From positions 682,001 through 746,000 of the forward strand of contig NZ_AP024814.1 in the NCBI RefSeq assembly GCF_019703305.1: DNA of 64,000 nt, written 5' to 3'. Under the pieces are notes generated by a model, which saw only the letters and a list, made by a program, of their open reading frames with translations, had not been told where the DNA came from and did not search any database. The stretch is from Helicobacter sp. NHP19-003 (GTDB lineage: Bacteria > Campylobacterota > Campylobacteria > Campylobacterales > Helicobacteraceae). Shown here one piece after another: positions 56,655-64,000 of this stretch. Numbering within the stretch: the stretch's first letter is position 1; each line of letters begins with the position of its first letter. Both the position numbers and the translations under genes were made by a program.

Positions 56655-57340
56655 TGGAGTTGGTCTATCTCTTTTTCAATGCCTCTTTAATGGCTCTTAG
56701 CCATTGCGTGGGGATGTGTGGAGGGGTGGTGCTTGCCTATTGCCAGAACAAATTTACCCCCCAAATGCCCTTAAAAGCCCAACTAGCCGCCCACAGCCTC
56801 TACAATTTGGGGCGGGTGAGCATGTATGTGCTTGTGGGGTTCTTAGCCTTTTTGGGTTTTCACGGGCTTTTGGCGGTGTTGGCAAAATCCTTGAACCTGC
56901 CTAGAGCGCACCTGCAAGGGGGGGTGTTGGTGGGCGTGGGGGTGTTGATGCTCTTGTTTGCTCTAGGCTTTGTGTTGCACCTGAAAAACCCTTTAGCCCT
57001 CAGTGGTGGGTGGTTTGCTAGAGGCTTTAAAAGCCTTTTTAGTACGCCAAAGCTGCCTAGCTTTTATGCCCTAGGGCTTTTAAATGGACTGCTGCCCTGT
57101 GGCATGGTGTATTGGTTTGTGTTAAATGCTTTGGCGCGCCCGGATTTAACGAGCGCATTAGAAACCATGTTGGTTTTGGGGCTGGCGACCTTCGCGCCTC
57201 TATTTGTCTTTGGCGCGCTCTTTGGCAATTTCTTAAACTCCAAATGGCGCGCATGGTTTCAAAAAGCCGCCTTCGTGTTGTTGCTGGGCTTTGCGGCGCA
57301 CACGATTTATATGGGCGTAAAAATGTTAGGACACCCATGA
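56654..57340 (+). CDS. TauE/SafE (UreH-type) membrane protein
   Basis: The 228-residue protein has about six membrane helices, opening with FFNASLMALSHCVGMCGG, a signature of the sulfite-exporter-like/UreH family (DsbD-type fold). LNGLLPCGMVYWFVLNAL is the second copy of the motif. Members move small molecules or metals such as copper for oxidase assembly; the two cysteine motifs fit metal handling. Substrate cannot be read from the sequence. It overlaps gmhB by 4 bases. Confidence 0.82.
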   Translation: MELVYLFFNASLMALSHCVGMCGGVVLAYCQNKFTPQMPLKAQLAAHSLYNLGRVSMYVLVGFLAFLGFHGLLAVLAKSLNLPRAHLQGGVLVGVGVLMLLFALGFVLHLKNPLALSGGWFARGFKSLFSTPKLPSFYALGLLNGLLPCGMVYWFVLNALARPDLTSALETMLVLGLATFAPLFVFGALFGNFLNSKWRAWFQKAAFVLLLGFAAHTIYMGVKMLGHP

Positions 57341-57897
57341 AGGCTCTGTTTTTGGATAGAGATGGCGTGGTGAATGTGGATAAGGGTTATGTTTATTTGC
57401 CTAAAGACTTTGACTTCATGCCCGGTATTTTTACCCTACTAAAGGGGGCTAAGGATTTGGGCTATTTGCTCTTGTTGGTCACCAATCAATCGGGAATAGG
57501 GCGGGGGTATTATGGTTTAGAGGACTTTGAAGCCTTAAGTGCCCACATGCAAGCACGGCTTCACGAAAAGCTGGGCTTTGCTTTGGATAAAATTTATTTT
57601 TGCCCCCACGCTCCACAAGAAAATTGCGCTTGCCGTAAGCCTAAGATAGGCATGCTAGAGCAAGCCTTGCAGGATTTTTCTATTAATTTAGCTGAGAGTG
57701 TGCTGGTGGGCGATCAGGCAAGCGATATAGCGTTTGGGCGTGCGGGGGGGGTTGGCACTAATTTGCTTTTGACAACACAAGCAACCCTTGCGCCACCACA
57801 AGAGCCACAAACCCAAGGGCATGTTGCACGCTTAGAGCAGGTTTTGGACTTTTTAACCCCACAGAAAGGATTGCCTTGTTTACCCCAAACACCCTAG
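57337..57897 (+). CDS. gmhB: D-glycero-D-manno-heptose 1,7-bisphosphate 7-phosphatase
   Basis: GmhB removes the 7-phosphate in ADP-heptose synthesis for the LPS core. It is a HAD enzyme: LFLDRDGVVNVD (nucleophile Asp), LLVTNQSGIGRG and VLVGDQASDIAFG. The zinc-binding loop CPHAPQENCACRKPK is present. The ATG at 57337 lies at the end of the upstream gene; a longer reading is in a false frame. It overlaps hldD. Confidence 0.94.
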   Translation: MKALFLDRDGVVNVDKGYVYLPKDFDFMPGIFTLLKGAKDLGYLLLLVTNQSGIGRGYYGLEDFEALSAHMQARLHEKLGFALDKIYFCPHAPQENCACRKPKIGMLEQALQDFSINLAESVLVGDQASDIAFGRAGGVGTNLLLTTQATLAPPQEPQTQGHVARLEQVLDFLTPQKGLPCLPQTP

Positions 57898-58844
57898 AAA
57901 ATAAAACGATCGTCATCACCGGCGGAGCGGGCTTCATCGGCAGCAATTTGGCCATGTATTTTCAAACCCACCACCCCAAAGCGCGGGTGATCGTCATTGA
58001 CAAATTTAGAGAGCAAACCCCCACGACCACGAGTTTAGGGCATTTTAAAAACCTATTAGACTTTAATGGCGAAATCATCACCGCCGACATCACCAAAGAT
58101 TTAGGCATTTTAAAGAAGCTAGACTTTGACTATCTCTTCCACCAAGCTGCGATCTCAGACACCACGAATTTAAACCAAGAGTTGGTGATGAAAACCAACC
58201 ACCAAGCCTTCATCAAGCTTTTAAAAATCGCCATCAAGAAAGATGCAAGGGTCATTTATGCCTCTTCAGCCGGCGTTTATGGCAATACCCCAGCTCCCAA
58301 TAAGGTCGGCTTTGGGCAAAGACCCGAAAATGTCTATGGCTTTTCTAAACTCTGCATGGATAAAAGCGCGTTAGACTTTGCCCTTGAGAGTTTTATGCCC
58401 ATTGTGGGCTTGCGCTATTTTAATGTCTATGGCCCGGGGGAGTTTTACAAGCACAAAACCGCATCTATGGTCTTGCAACTAGGCTTACAAGCCCTGCAAC
58501 ACAAAGAAGTCAAGCTCTTTGAATTTGGGGAGCAAAAACGCGACTTTGTCTACATTGACGATGTGATCCAAGCCTGCGTAAAGGCGATGGACGCATCCAC
58601 AAGCGGGGTTTACAATGTGGGCTATGGCAAGAGCCGCAGCTACAACGACATCGTGCGTTTGTTGCAAGCGCATTTGGGCGAGTTCAAGGTAACCTATATT
58701 AAAAATCCTTATGACTTCTTCCAAGAGCACACTTGCGCCGACATTGCCCCCACACACGCCGATTTGGACTACGCCCCTGCCTACGACCTAGAAAGGGGCA
58801 TACAGGCCTATATCCCCACGATTAAAGACCTCGCCAAATGCTAG
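57876..58844 (+). CDS. hldD: ADP-L-glycero-D-manno-heptose 6-epimerase
   Basis: HldD epimerises ADP-heptose, the final step before transfer to lipid A-Kdo. The NADP site is TGGAGFIGSNLA, the catalytic Ser/Tyr/Lys set lies in YASSAGVYG and ENVYGFSKLCMD. At 322 residues it is full length. Start is TTG at 57876 after AAAGGA, inside gmhB. Its end overlaps hldE. Confidence 0.95.
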   Translation: MFTPNTLENKTIVITGGAGFIGSNLAMYFQTHHPKARVIVIDKFREQTPTTTSLGHFKNLLDFNGEIITADITKDLGILKKLDFDYLFHQAAISDTTNLNQELVMKTNHQAFIKLLKIAIKKDARVIYASSAGVYGNTPAPNKVGFGQRPENVYGFSKLCMDKSALDFALESFMPIVGLRYFNVYGPGEFYKHKTASMVLQLGLQALQHKEVKLFEFGEQKRDFVYIDDVIQACVKAMDASTSGVYNVGYGKSRSYNDIVRLLQAHLGEFKVTYIKNPYDFFQEHTCADIAPTHADLDYAPAYDLERGIQAYIPTIKDLAKC

Positions 58845-60269
58845 AAGTCTTTTTAACCCCATCTAAAAAACCTCCGCATGTGTTGGTGGTGGGCGACATC
58901 ATCATAGACCACTACATTTGGGGGCAAAGCGAGCGGCTCTCCCCTGAGGCCCTATGCAAGTCGTGGATGTCAAAGAAGAGAGCCGCCGCCTTGGGGGGCG
59001 GGCAATGTGGCGGATAACTTAATCGCCCTAGGTGTAAGCGTGGATTTGTGCGGGGTGGTGGGGGCAGATGGAGGGCAGGCGTGGTTATTTGAGACTTTAC
59101 AGCACTTAGGTATAGGCTCTAGTGGTATTTTAGTTGATCCCAAACGCCCTACGAGCCAAAAATCGCGGGTGATGATCTCTAAGCAACAAGTTTTGAGAGT
59201 GGATAGAGAGCGCAAAGACCCCATTGACAAAGACCTATGCACCGCCCTACTAGAAAAAGCGAGCAGCCTATTAGAAAAAGCGGATGTGTTAGTGTTGTCC
59301 GACTATTTAAAGGGGGTGCTAGATGGGCATTTATGCCAAGAATTGATCAAAAGAGCCAAAGCGCAGCATAAAATCATTTTATGCGACCCCAAAGGCAGGG
59401 ACTACTCCAAATACGCCCACGCCGACTTGATCACCCCGAATAAAAAAGAAGCCCAAATGGCAACAGGGGTGGAAATCAATGATGATGACAGCTTGCTGCA
59501 GGCTTTGAGTTTCTTTAAAGACAAATTGCAAATCACCACGCCCCTCATTACTTTGAGCGAGCAGGGCATGGCGTTTTTGGATCAAGATTTACACAAAATC
59601 CCCACCATCGCCAAAGAAGTTTACGATGTGAGCGGGGCGGGCGACACGGTGATCGCCGCTTTGGCCTTTTGTTTGGGGCTAGGTTACCCCATTAAGCAGG
59701 CATGCCACTTTGCCAATGCAGCCGCGGCGGTGGTGGTGGCAAAAGTCGGCAGCGCACGGGCAACTTACGCTGAAGTGCTCGACTTCTTGCAAAAGCATTA
59801 CCACAAGGGGCAAAAGGTGCTAGACAAGGCGACTCTCTGCGCCTTGCTAAAAGCCATGCACCCCCCTAAAATCATTTTCACCAATGGATGTTTTGACTTA
59901 TTGCACAGAGGGCATGTGGAGTATTTGCAAAAGGCAAAAGCGTTGGGGGGGCTTTTAGTTGTGGGGCTAAATAGCGACTCTTCGGTGCGCCGTTTAAAGG
60001 GCGACACACGCCCCATATGCGATCAAGACGCAAGGGCGTTTGTGCTTGCGGGGCTAGAATGCGTGGATTTTGTGGTGCTCTTTGAGGAAGACACCCCCCT
60101 AGAGCTCATCAAAGCCTTAAAGCCACATGTCTTAGTCAAGGGGGCAGACTATGCAGGTAAAGAAGTGGTGGGGAGCAGTTTAGTCAAAGAAGTGGTGTTG
60201 ATTGACTTTGTCAATGGCCACTCCACCACAAACACATTAGAGAAAATCCAAAACTTAACCCACAACTAA
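58838..60269 (+). pseudogene. hldE: Bifunctional heptose kinase/adenylyltransferase HldE, frameshifted near N-terminus
   Basis: HldE phosphorylates heptose-7-phosphate at C1 and later adds AMP. Start ATG 58838 (MLEVFLTPSKKPPHVLVVGD) overlaps hldD. The frame is disturbed at 58950-58952 (three C where four are needed) and at about 58993-58998 (six G where seven are needed). Restored, it reads SPEAPMQVVDVKEESRRLGG, then AGNVADNLIALG. The kinase domain has DVSGAGDTVIAAL, and the C-terminal domain FTNGCFDLLHRGHVEYL. About 477 residues restored. Both changes are one base in short runs, so consensus error is likely. Confidence 0.92.
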
Positions 60270-60280
60270 AGGAAAGGTGT

Positions 60281-60847
60281 ATGCACGATTTGATCCAAAC
60301 CGAGTTTTTAGAACACATCCAAACCGCACAAGACACTTTGGCGCATTTAGCCCAAAGCTTAGCGCAAAGCGGGGCATTCTTGCTAGAAACGCTTAAAAAA
60401 GGCCACAAGATTTTAATTTGCGGCAATGGGGGCAGTGCCGCCGATGCCCAACACTTTGCCGCCGAGCTGACAGGGCGCTACAAACAAGAAAGACGAGGAC
60501 TGCCTGCCCTCGCCCTTAGCACGGACACCTCCGCCCTAACCGCGATTGCCAACGACTATGGTTATGAAAAAGTCTTTGAAAGGCAAGTTGAGGCTCTAGG
60601 GCAAAAGGGGGATTGCTTGGTGGGGATTTCTACAAGTGGCCGTTCGAAAAATGTCTTGTTAGCCTTGCAAAAGGCGCAAGAGCTTGGCTTGAACACGCTT
60701 GGGCTTAGCGGACGAGGGGGCGGGGCGATGCGCGCTTTATGCACGCACAATTTAATTGTGCCAAGTGCAAACACCCCACGAATCCAAGAGATGCATATTT
60801 TAATGATCCACCTGCTCTGTGATTTTGTCGAAAAAGGATTTTGCTAG
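60281..60847 (+). CDS. gmhA: Sedoheptulose 7-phosphate isomerase
   Basis: GmhA makes D-glycero-D-manno-heptose 7-phosphate, the first step of ADP-heptose synthesis. The SIS domain has [34 protein letters not shown] and [11 protein letters not shown]. At 188 residues it is full length. With gmhB, hldD and hldE it completes the pathway in one operon. AAAGGAAAGG precedes the ATG. Convergent with the next gene (4 bases overlap). Confidence 0.96.
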   Translation: MHDLIQTEFLEHIQTAQDTLAHLAQSLAQSGAFLLETLKKGHKILICGNGGSAADAQHFAAELTGRYKQERRGLPALALSTDTSALTAIANDYGYEKVFERQVEALGQKGDCLVGISTSGRSKNVLLALQKAQELGLNTLGLSGRGGGAMRALCTHNLIVPSANTPRIQEMHILMIHLLCDFVEKGFC

Positions 60848-61065
60848 ACATGGTTTTGCCTGCTCTCTTTGAGTAGAGCCCCCATGGATTTAGCTAAAAG
60901 GGCAAAAAAGCTAAACAGCCCAAAGACAAAGAGGGAGAAAAAGAGGGCCACCACAAGCCCGAAATCGTGGAAGATAAAAAAGCACAGCCCCCCACACACG
61001 AGGGCGATGCCGGCAAACAGCCCCGCAAAGAAGTCCAAAAGCGATGCGATGGTGTCCTTTTGCAT
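60844..61065 (-). CDS. Small two-helix membrane protein next to atpB
   Basis: I start at ATG 61065 ([20 protein letters not shown]), giving 73 residues with two hydrophobic segments ([17 protein letters not shown] and [20 protein letters not shown]). A longer reading overlaps atpB in another frame. It lies 5 bases after the atpB stop and is probably co-transcribed. Function is unknown; an AtpI-like assembly role is conceivable from position, with no sequence proof. Confidence 0.7.
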   Translation of the reverse strand: MQKDTIASLLDFFAGLFAGIALVCGGLCFFIFHDFGLVVALFFSLFVFGLFSFFALLAKSMGALLKESRQNHV

Positions 61066-61070
61066 GGGGG

Positions 61071-61751
61071 CTAGTGACTCTCGTCCACTAAAACCGCCCC
61101 CGCCAAATAGACATAGGTCAAAATCATGAACACAAAGGCCTGTAAAATCCCCATAAAGAAGAGCACCATAAAAGGCGCAACGGGGATCGCCCAAGGTACG
61201 AGCAAGAGCATGATGAGCAAGAACATGTCATCGCCCTTGATGTTGCCAAACAGACGGAAAGAGAGCGAAATGATGCGGGAGAAGTGGGAGATGATTTCTA
61301 CGGGGAACATGATGGGCATGAGCCATTTGACGGGGCCCAAGAAGTGCTTGAAGTAGGGGACGACCCCTTGATTGCGGATGCCCTCAAAGTGGTAGTAAAT
61401 GAAGACAATCAGGGCTAAAACCAGCGTGAAGCTCCAATTTGCCGTGGGGGCTTCAAAGCCGGGGATGATGCCTATCATGTTGCAATAAAAGACAAAGAGC
61501 GCGATCGTGCCGGTTAGGGGGAAGTATTTACGGGCGAGTTCCTCGCCGATGACATCCTTGGCCACATGTAAAATCCCTTCCACGATGGCCTCATAGACAT
61601 TTTGTAGCCCCATAGGCACGATTTGCAACTTTTTCACCGCCATTTTGCTGATGACAAGCGTGCACAAGGCGCAAAAGACGGCGTAAAACCCGATGATGAA
61701 ATCGTGGTTATGGCTGATTAAACCCGCAAAAGTGAAAACCCGATGCTCCAT
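61071..61751 (-). CDS. atpB: ATP synthase subunit a
   Basis: Subunit a forms the proton half-channels of F0. Five to six membrane helices are visible. The essential Arg lies in [15 protein letters not shown], and the last helix has [18 protein letters not shown]. At 226 residues it is typical of epsilonproteobacteria, where atpB lies away from the main atp operon. The gap to glmU (61752-61963) holds no clear gene. Confidence 0.96.
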   Translation of the reverse strand: MEHRVFTFAGLISHNHDFIIGFYAVFCALCTLVISKMAVKKLQIVPMGLQNVYEAIVEGILHVAKDVIGEELARKYFPLTGTIALFVFYCNMIGIIPGFEAPTANWSFTLVLALIVFIYYHFEGIRNQGVVPYFKHFLGPVKWLMPIMFPVEIISHFSRIISLSFRLFGNIKGDDMFLLIMLLLVPWAIPVAPFMVLFFMGILQAFVFMILTYVYLAGAVLVDESH

Positions 61752-61963
61752 ATCCTCTCCAAAAAAGCCTTATTATACTACAACTCCTCTAAAATGGCAA
61801 AATGTTGAGGGCAAAAAAGACGGGTTTTTTGCTGTGTGGTTTTGGGGCTGTAGTGTGTTTTGGGAAACTTTTATGGGTAGGCTTTGGGGCGGTTTTAGGG
61901 GCGGTGGGGGTTGTCAGTGTTGTCTGTGGGGGATTTGAGGGGCTTTGAGAGCCCAAGGGGCAA

Positions 61964-63289
61964 CTAGGGTTTTTGGAAAAATTTAAAATACCCCTTGGGA
62001 ATAGAAACTTGTGGAGGGCGCACAAGGACCAAATCTCCCTCTTGCATGGGCTCTGTGATCGTGCTGCCCGCGCCGATCAGCACATTGTCGGGGATGCTTA
62101 AGGGGGCGACAAGTTGGCTGTCGCTGCCGATGAAGACATTTTGCCCGATGTGCGTGTGGTGCTTGCCCTTGCCATCATAATTACAAGTGATGACCCCCGC
62201 CCCGACATTAGTGCCACCCTCAATCGTGCAATCGCCTAAGTAGCTTAAATGCCCCGCTTTCACACCGCTTAAGTGGGCGTTTTTGGTTTCCACAAAGTTG
62301 CCGACATGGCTGTCTATGATCTTAGAATTTGGACGGATGTGGGCGAGCGGACCTATGCTGCTGTTTGTAATGTGGCTCGATTCGATCACGCTGTGCGCTC
62401 TGATGTGCGCCCCTTGCAAGCGACAATCTCCAGCTAAATGCACTCCCTGTTCGAGCACACAGTCCGCCCCGAAGCGCACGCCCTTTTCTAAGTAAATGGT
62501 GTGGGGCATGTGCATACACACCCCCGCTTGCATGGCTTGTTCTCTCAACTTGTCTAGCATTTTAGACTCGGCGGCGGCCAACTCGCTCTGTGAGTTGACC
62601 CCTAAAAAGTCGTGGGCATTGACAAAAATGGGGGCAAAGCGCACGCCCTTTTGCACCCCTAGCCCCACAAGTTGGGTTAGGTAATACTCGGCTTGGGCGT
62701 TGTTCTTGTCTAACTTGGGCAAGAACTCCTGCAAGAACTCTTGGTTGAAAAGATACACCCCCGCATTAAGGGTGTCTAGGGCCAAAATCTCAGGGCTTGC
62801 GTCTTTTTCCTCCACAATGGCACTGACTTGTTTGTCCGCTAAACACACCCGCCCATACCCGCTTTTATGCTCTAGGCTAAAGACCCCCAAAGCGTTGGAC
62901 TCCTCGCTTTCTGCAAAGGGCATTAAAGCTTCTTTAGACACTAAGGGCATGTCGGCGTTGAGCACTAAGAGGCGGTTATAGGCGGTTTTAATGGGAGTGG
63001 GTGCAACGCCCCCACCGCCCCCTTGCATTAAAGCCCCCCCCGTGCCGGGGTATTGCTCTACATTTTGTAAATGGATTTGGGTTTTGTCCTTAAAATGGGC
63101 GTTGATGGCCTTAGCGATCAGCTCGTGTTCGTGGTGCAAAATGACATGCACATCCTCGCTTAAGCCAAACGCCGCTTCCAACACATGCACCAACATTTCT
63201 TGACCGCAAATTTTATGCAAGACTTTAGGCAATTTAGAGCGCATGCGTGTACCCTTGCCCGCCGCTAAGATCACAACCGACACCGCCAT
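61964..63289 (-). CDS. glmU: Bifunctional UDP-GlcNAc pyrophosphorylase/acetyltransferase
   Basis: GlmU acetylates glucosamine-1-phosphate and joins it to UTP, following GlmM. The uridylyltransferase loop is LAAGKGTRMRSKLPKVLH, with Asp in LNADMPL. The C-terminal left-handed helix domain has KNAHLSGVKAGHLSYLGD, with the catalytic His, and ITCNYDGKGKH. A glycine run (QGGGGGVAP) near residue 90 is an unusual insertion in an otherwise intact frame. It diverges from fliP. Confidence 0.95.
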   Translation of the reverse strand: MAVSVVILAAGKGTRMRSKLPKVLHKICGQEMLVHVLEAAFGLSEDVHVILHHEHELIAKAINAHFKDKTQIHLQNVEQYPGTGGALMQGGGGGVAPTPIKTAYNRLLVLNADMPLVSKEALMPFAESEESNALGVFSLEHKSGYGRVCLADKQVSAIVEEKDASPEILALDTLNAGVYLFNQEFLQEFLPKLDKNNAQAEYYLTQLVGLGVQKGVRFAPIFVNAHDFLGVNSQSELAAAESKMLDKLREQAMQAGVCMHMPHTIYLEKGVRFGADCVLEQGVHLAGDCRLQGAHIRAHSVIESSHITNSSIGPLAHIRPNSKIIDSHVGNFVETKNAHLSGVKAGHLSYLGDCTIEGGTNVGAGVITCNYDGKGKHHTHIGQNVFIGSDSQLVAPLSIPDNVLIGAGSTITEPMQEGDLVLVRPPQVSIPKGYFKFFQKP

Positions 63290-63363
63290 TTGTTCCCTTT
63301 TTAGGCAATTTTAAAAACAAGCCTATTATACTCAAAAGTTTATCCCACACAAAGGGGCTTTCC

Positions 63364-64000
63364 TTGCGTTTTTTCTTCTCTTGGGCTGTGCTTGCCTCTT
63401 GTGTGTTGCTAGGGGCCACACTTAAAGACCCTGTGATCCCCACGATCAATTTGTCGCTCAGTGCCCCACACACGCCCACGCAGTTGGTAACGACCCTAAA
63501 TGTGGTGTTGGTACTCACGCTCCTAGTGCTCGCGCCCTCTTTAATTTTGGTGATGACCAGCTTTATCCGCCTGATTGTGGTGTTTTCCTTTTTACGCACC
63601 GCCCTAGGCACACAACAAACCCCCCCCACGCAAATTTTGGTGTCTTTGGCGTTGATTTTGACCTTTTTTATCATGGAGCCCGCCGCCAAAAAGAGTTACG
63701 ACACCGCTATCAAGCCCTATTTAGCCGAAAAGATTTCTTACACTGAAGCTTTTGAAGTGGGCATCGTGCCCTTCAAAGAGTTCATGCTACAAAACACCCG
63801 TGAGAAGGATTTAGCCCTGTTCTTTAGAATCCGCCACTTAGAAAACCCCAAAAACCCCAGCGCTGTCCCTTTAACCGTGCTGGTACCCGCCTTTATGATC
63901 AGCGAGCTAAAAACCGGGTTCCAAATCGGCTTTTTGCTCTATCTACCTTTTTTGGTCATTGACATGGTCGTGAGCTCCATTTTGATGGCGATGGGGATGA
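63364..64000 (+). CDS. fliP: Flagellar type III export protein FliP, 3' end outside window
   Basis: FliP is a core subunit of the flagellar export gate. TTG at 63364 after AAAGGGG gives a signal-like segment (FFFSWAVLASCVLLGA). The family motifs are TSFIRLIVVFSFLRTALG, VPAFMISELKTGFQIGF and FLVIDMVVSSILMAMGM, the window ending there. Most of the protein (212 residues) is present. The 74-base gap to the divergent glmU holds both leaders. Confidence 0.95.
   Translation, partial: MRFFFSWAVLASCVLLGATLKDPVIPTINLSLSAPHTPTQLVTTLNVVLVLTLLVLAPSLILVMTSFIRLIVVFSFLRTALGTQQTPPTQILVSLALILTFFIMEPAAKKSYDTAIKPYLAEKISYTEAFEVGIVPFKEFMLQNTREKDLALFFRIRHLENPKNPSAVPLTVLVPAFMISELKTGFQIGFLLYLPFLVIDMVVSSILMAMGM

Noticed and set aside
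57112-57336. 75-codon extension upstream of gmhB
   Set aside because: It lies wholly inside the TauE/SafE-type gene in another frame. The HAD motif begins right after ATG 57337.
61789-62025. Minus-strand frame of 78 codons between atpB and glmU
   Set aside because: It overlaps the 3' end of glmU in another frame, has a proline-threonine-lysine composition without a domain, and lacks a ribosome binding site.
63602-63640. Run of C in fliP and of G in glmU (63030-63050) as phase-variable tracts
   Set aside because: Both genes read through in frame as complete proteins, and the runs encode plausible residues. No alternative frame of interest follows.
1-64000. CRISPR array or ribosomal RNA genes
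   Set aside because: I saw no regularly spaced short repeats and no rRNA sequence. The only repeats of note are the IS hairpins and the 286-bp module repeat.

Overview
The window is a chromosomal segment of a gastric Helicobacter other than, but close to, H. pylori. The evidence is gene content and order. Several blocks match the H. pylori order as I remember it: copA-pssA-ftsH-prmA-cheY; lspA-glmM next to rpsT-prfA; asd-hisS; gltX2-yggT-slt-galU-murA; greA-dut-two hypotheticals-coaX-gmhB-hldD-hldE-gmhA; and glmU beside fliP. The blocks are joined in an order unlike H. pylori. Base composition looks moderate (not computed), and the species cannot be fixed from the sequence alone.

Layout. 1-5503: copper export, phospholipid synthesis, FtsH protease, PrmA and CheY, all on the minus strand. 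5575-11885: a McrBC-like restriction operon whose mcrC 3' end carries an IS605-type element. 11917-21641: radA, ftsY, a lipoprotein, a dCache chemoreceptor, a BioV-like hydrolase, a second FtsH-like ATPase without the protease motif, mtaB and an MscS-type channel. 21739-23437: a hypothetical gene, a 2-oxoglutarate oxygenase with a small module gene, and tRNA-Val. 23468-30938: housekeeping genes. 31131-44727: an accessory island. 45230-64000: housekeeping genes, including the complete ADP-heptose pathway, ending inside fliP.

The most interesting content is the accessory material. One N-terminal module of about 85 residues, with its own TATAAT promoter, occurs four times (22878-23219, 31131-31403, 33896-34968, 39668-40736), each time in front of a different downstream domain. 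In three copies a run of 8-9 C in the module gene lies where a length change would join the module to the downstream frame, which is the layout of a phase-variable modular family. The copy at 33896 heads an apparent operon with a Ycf46-like AAA+ ATPase and a 504-residue protein that has a possible nuclease-like domain and a glycine-rich membrane tail. A TIR-like gene and a two-helix membrane protein gene lie inside the same interval, and a SIR2-domain gene lies just upstream. I read the island as a cluster of conflict or defence modules, one of which appears undescribed to me.

Caution: radA, murA, hldE and the YedE-like gene are interrupted by one-base shifts at short runs of the same base. 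murA is normally essential, so some frameshifts here are probably consensus errors, and this also weakens conclusions drawn from the poly-C tracts.
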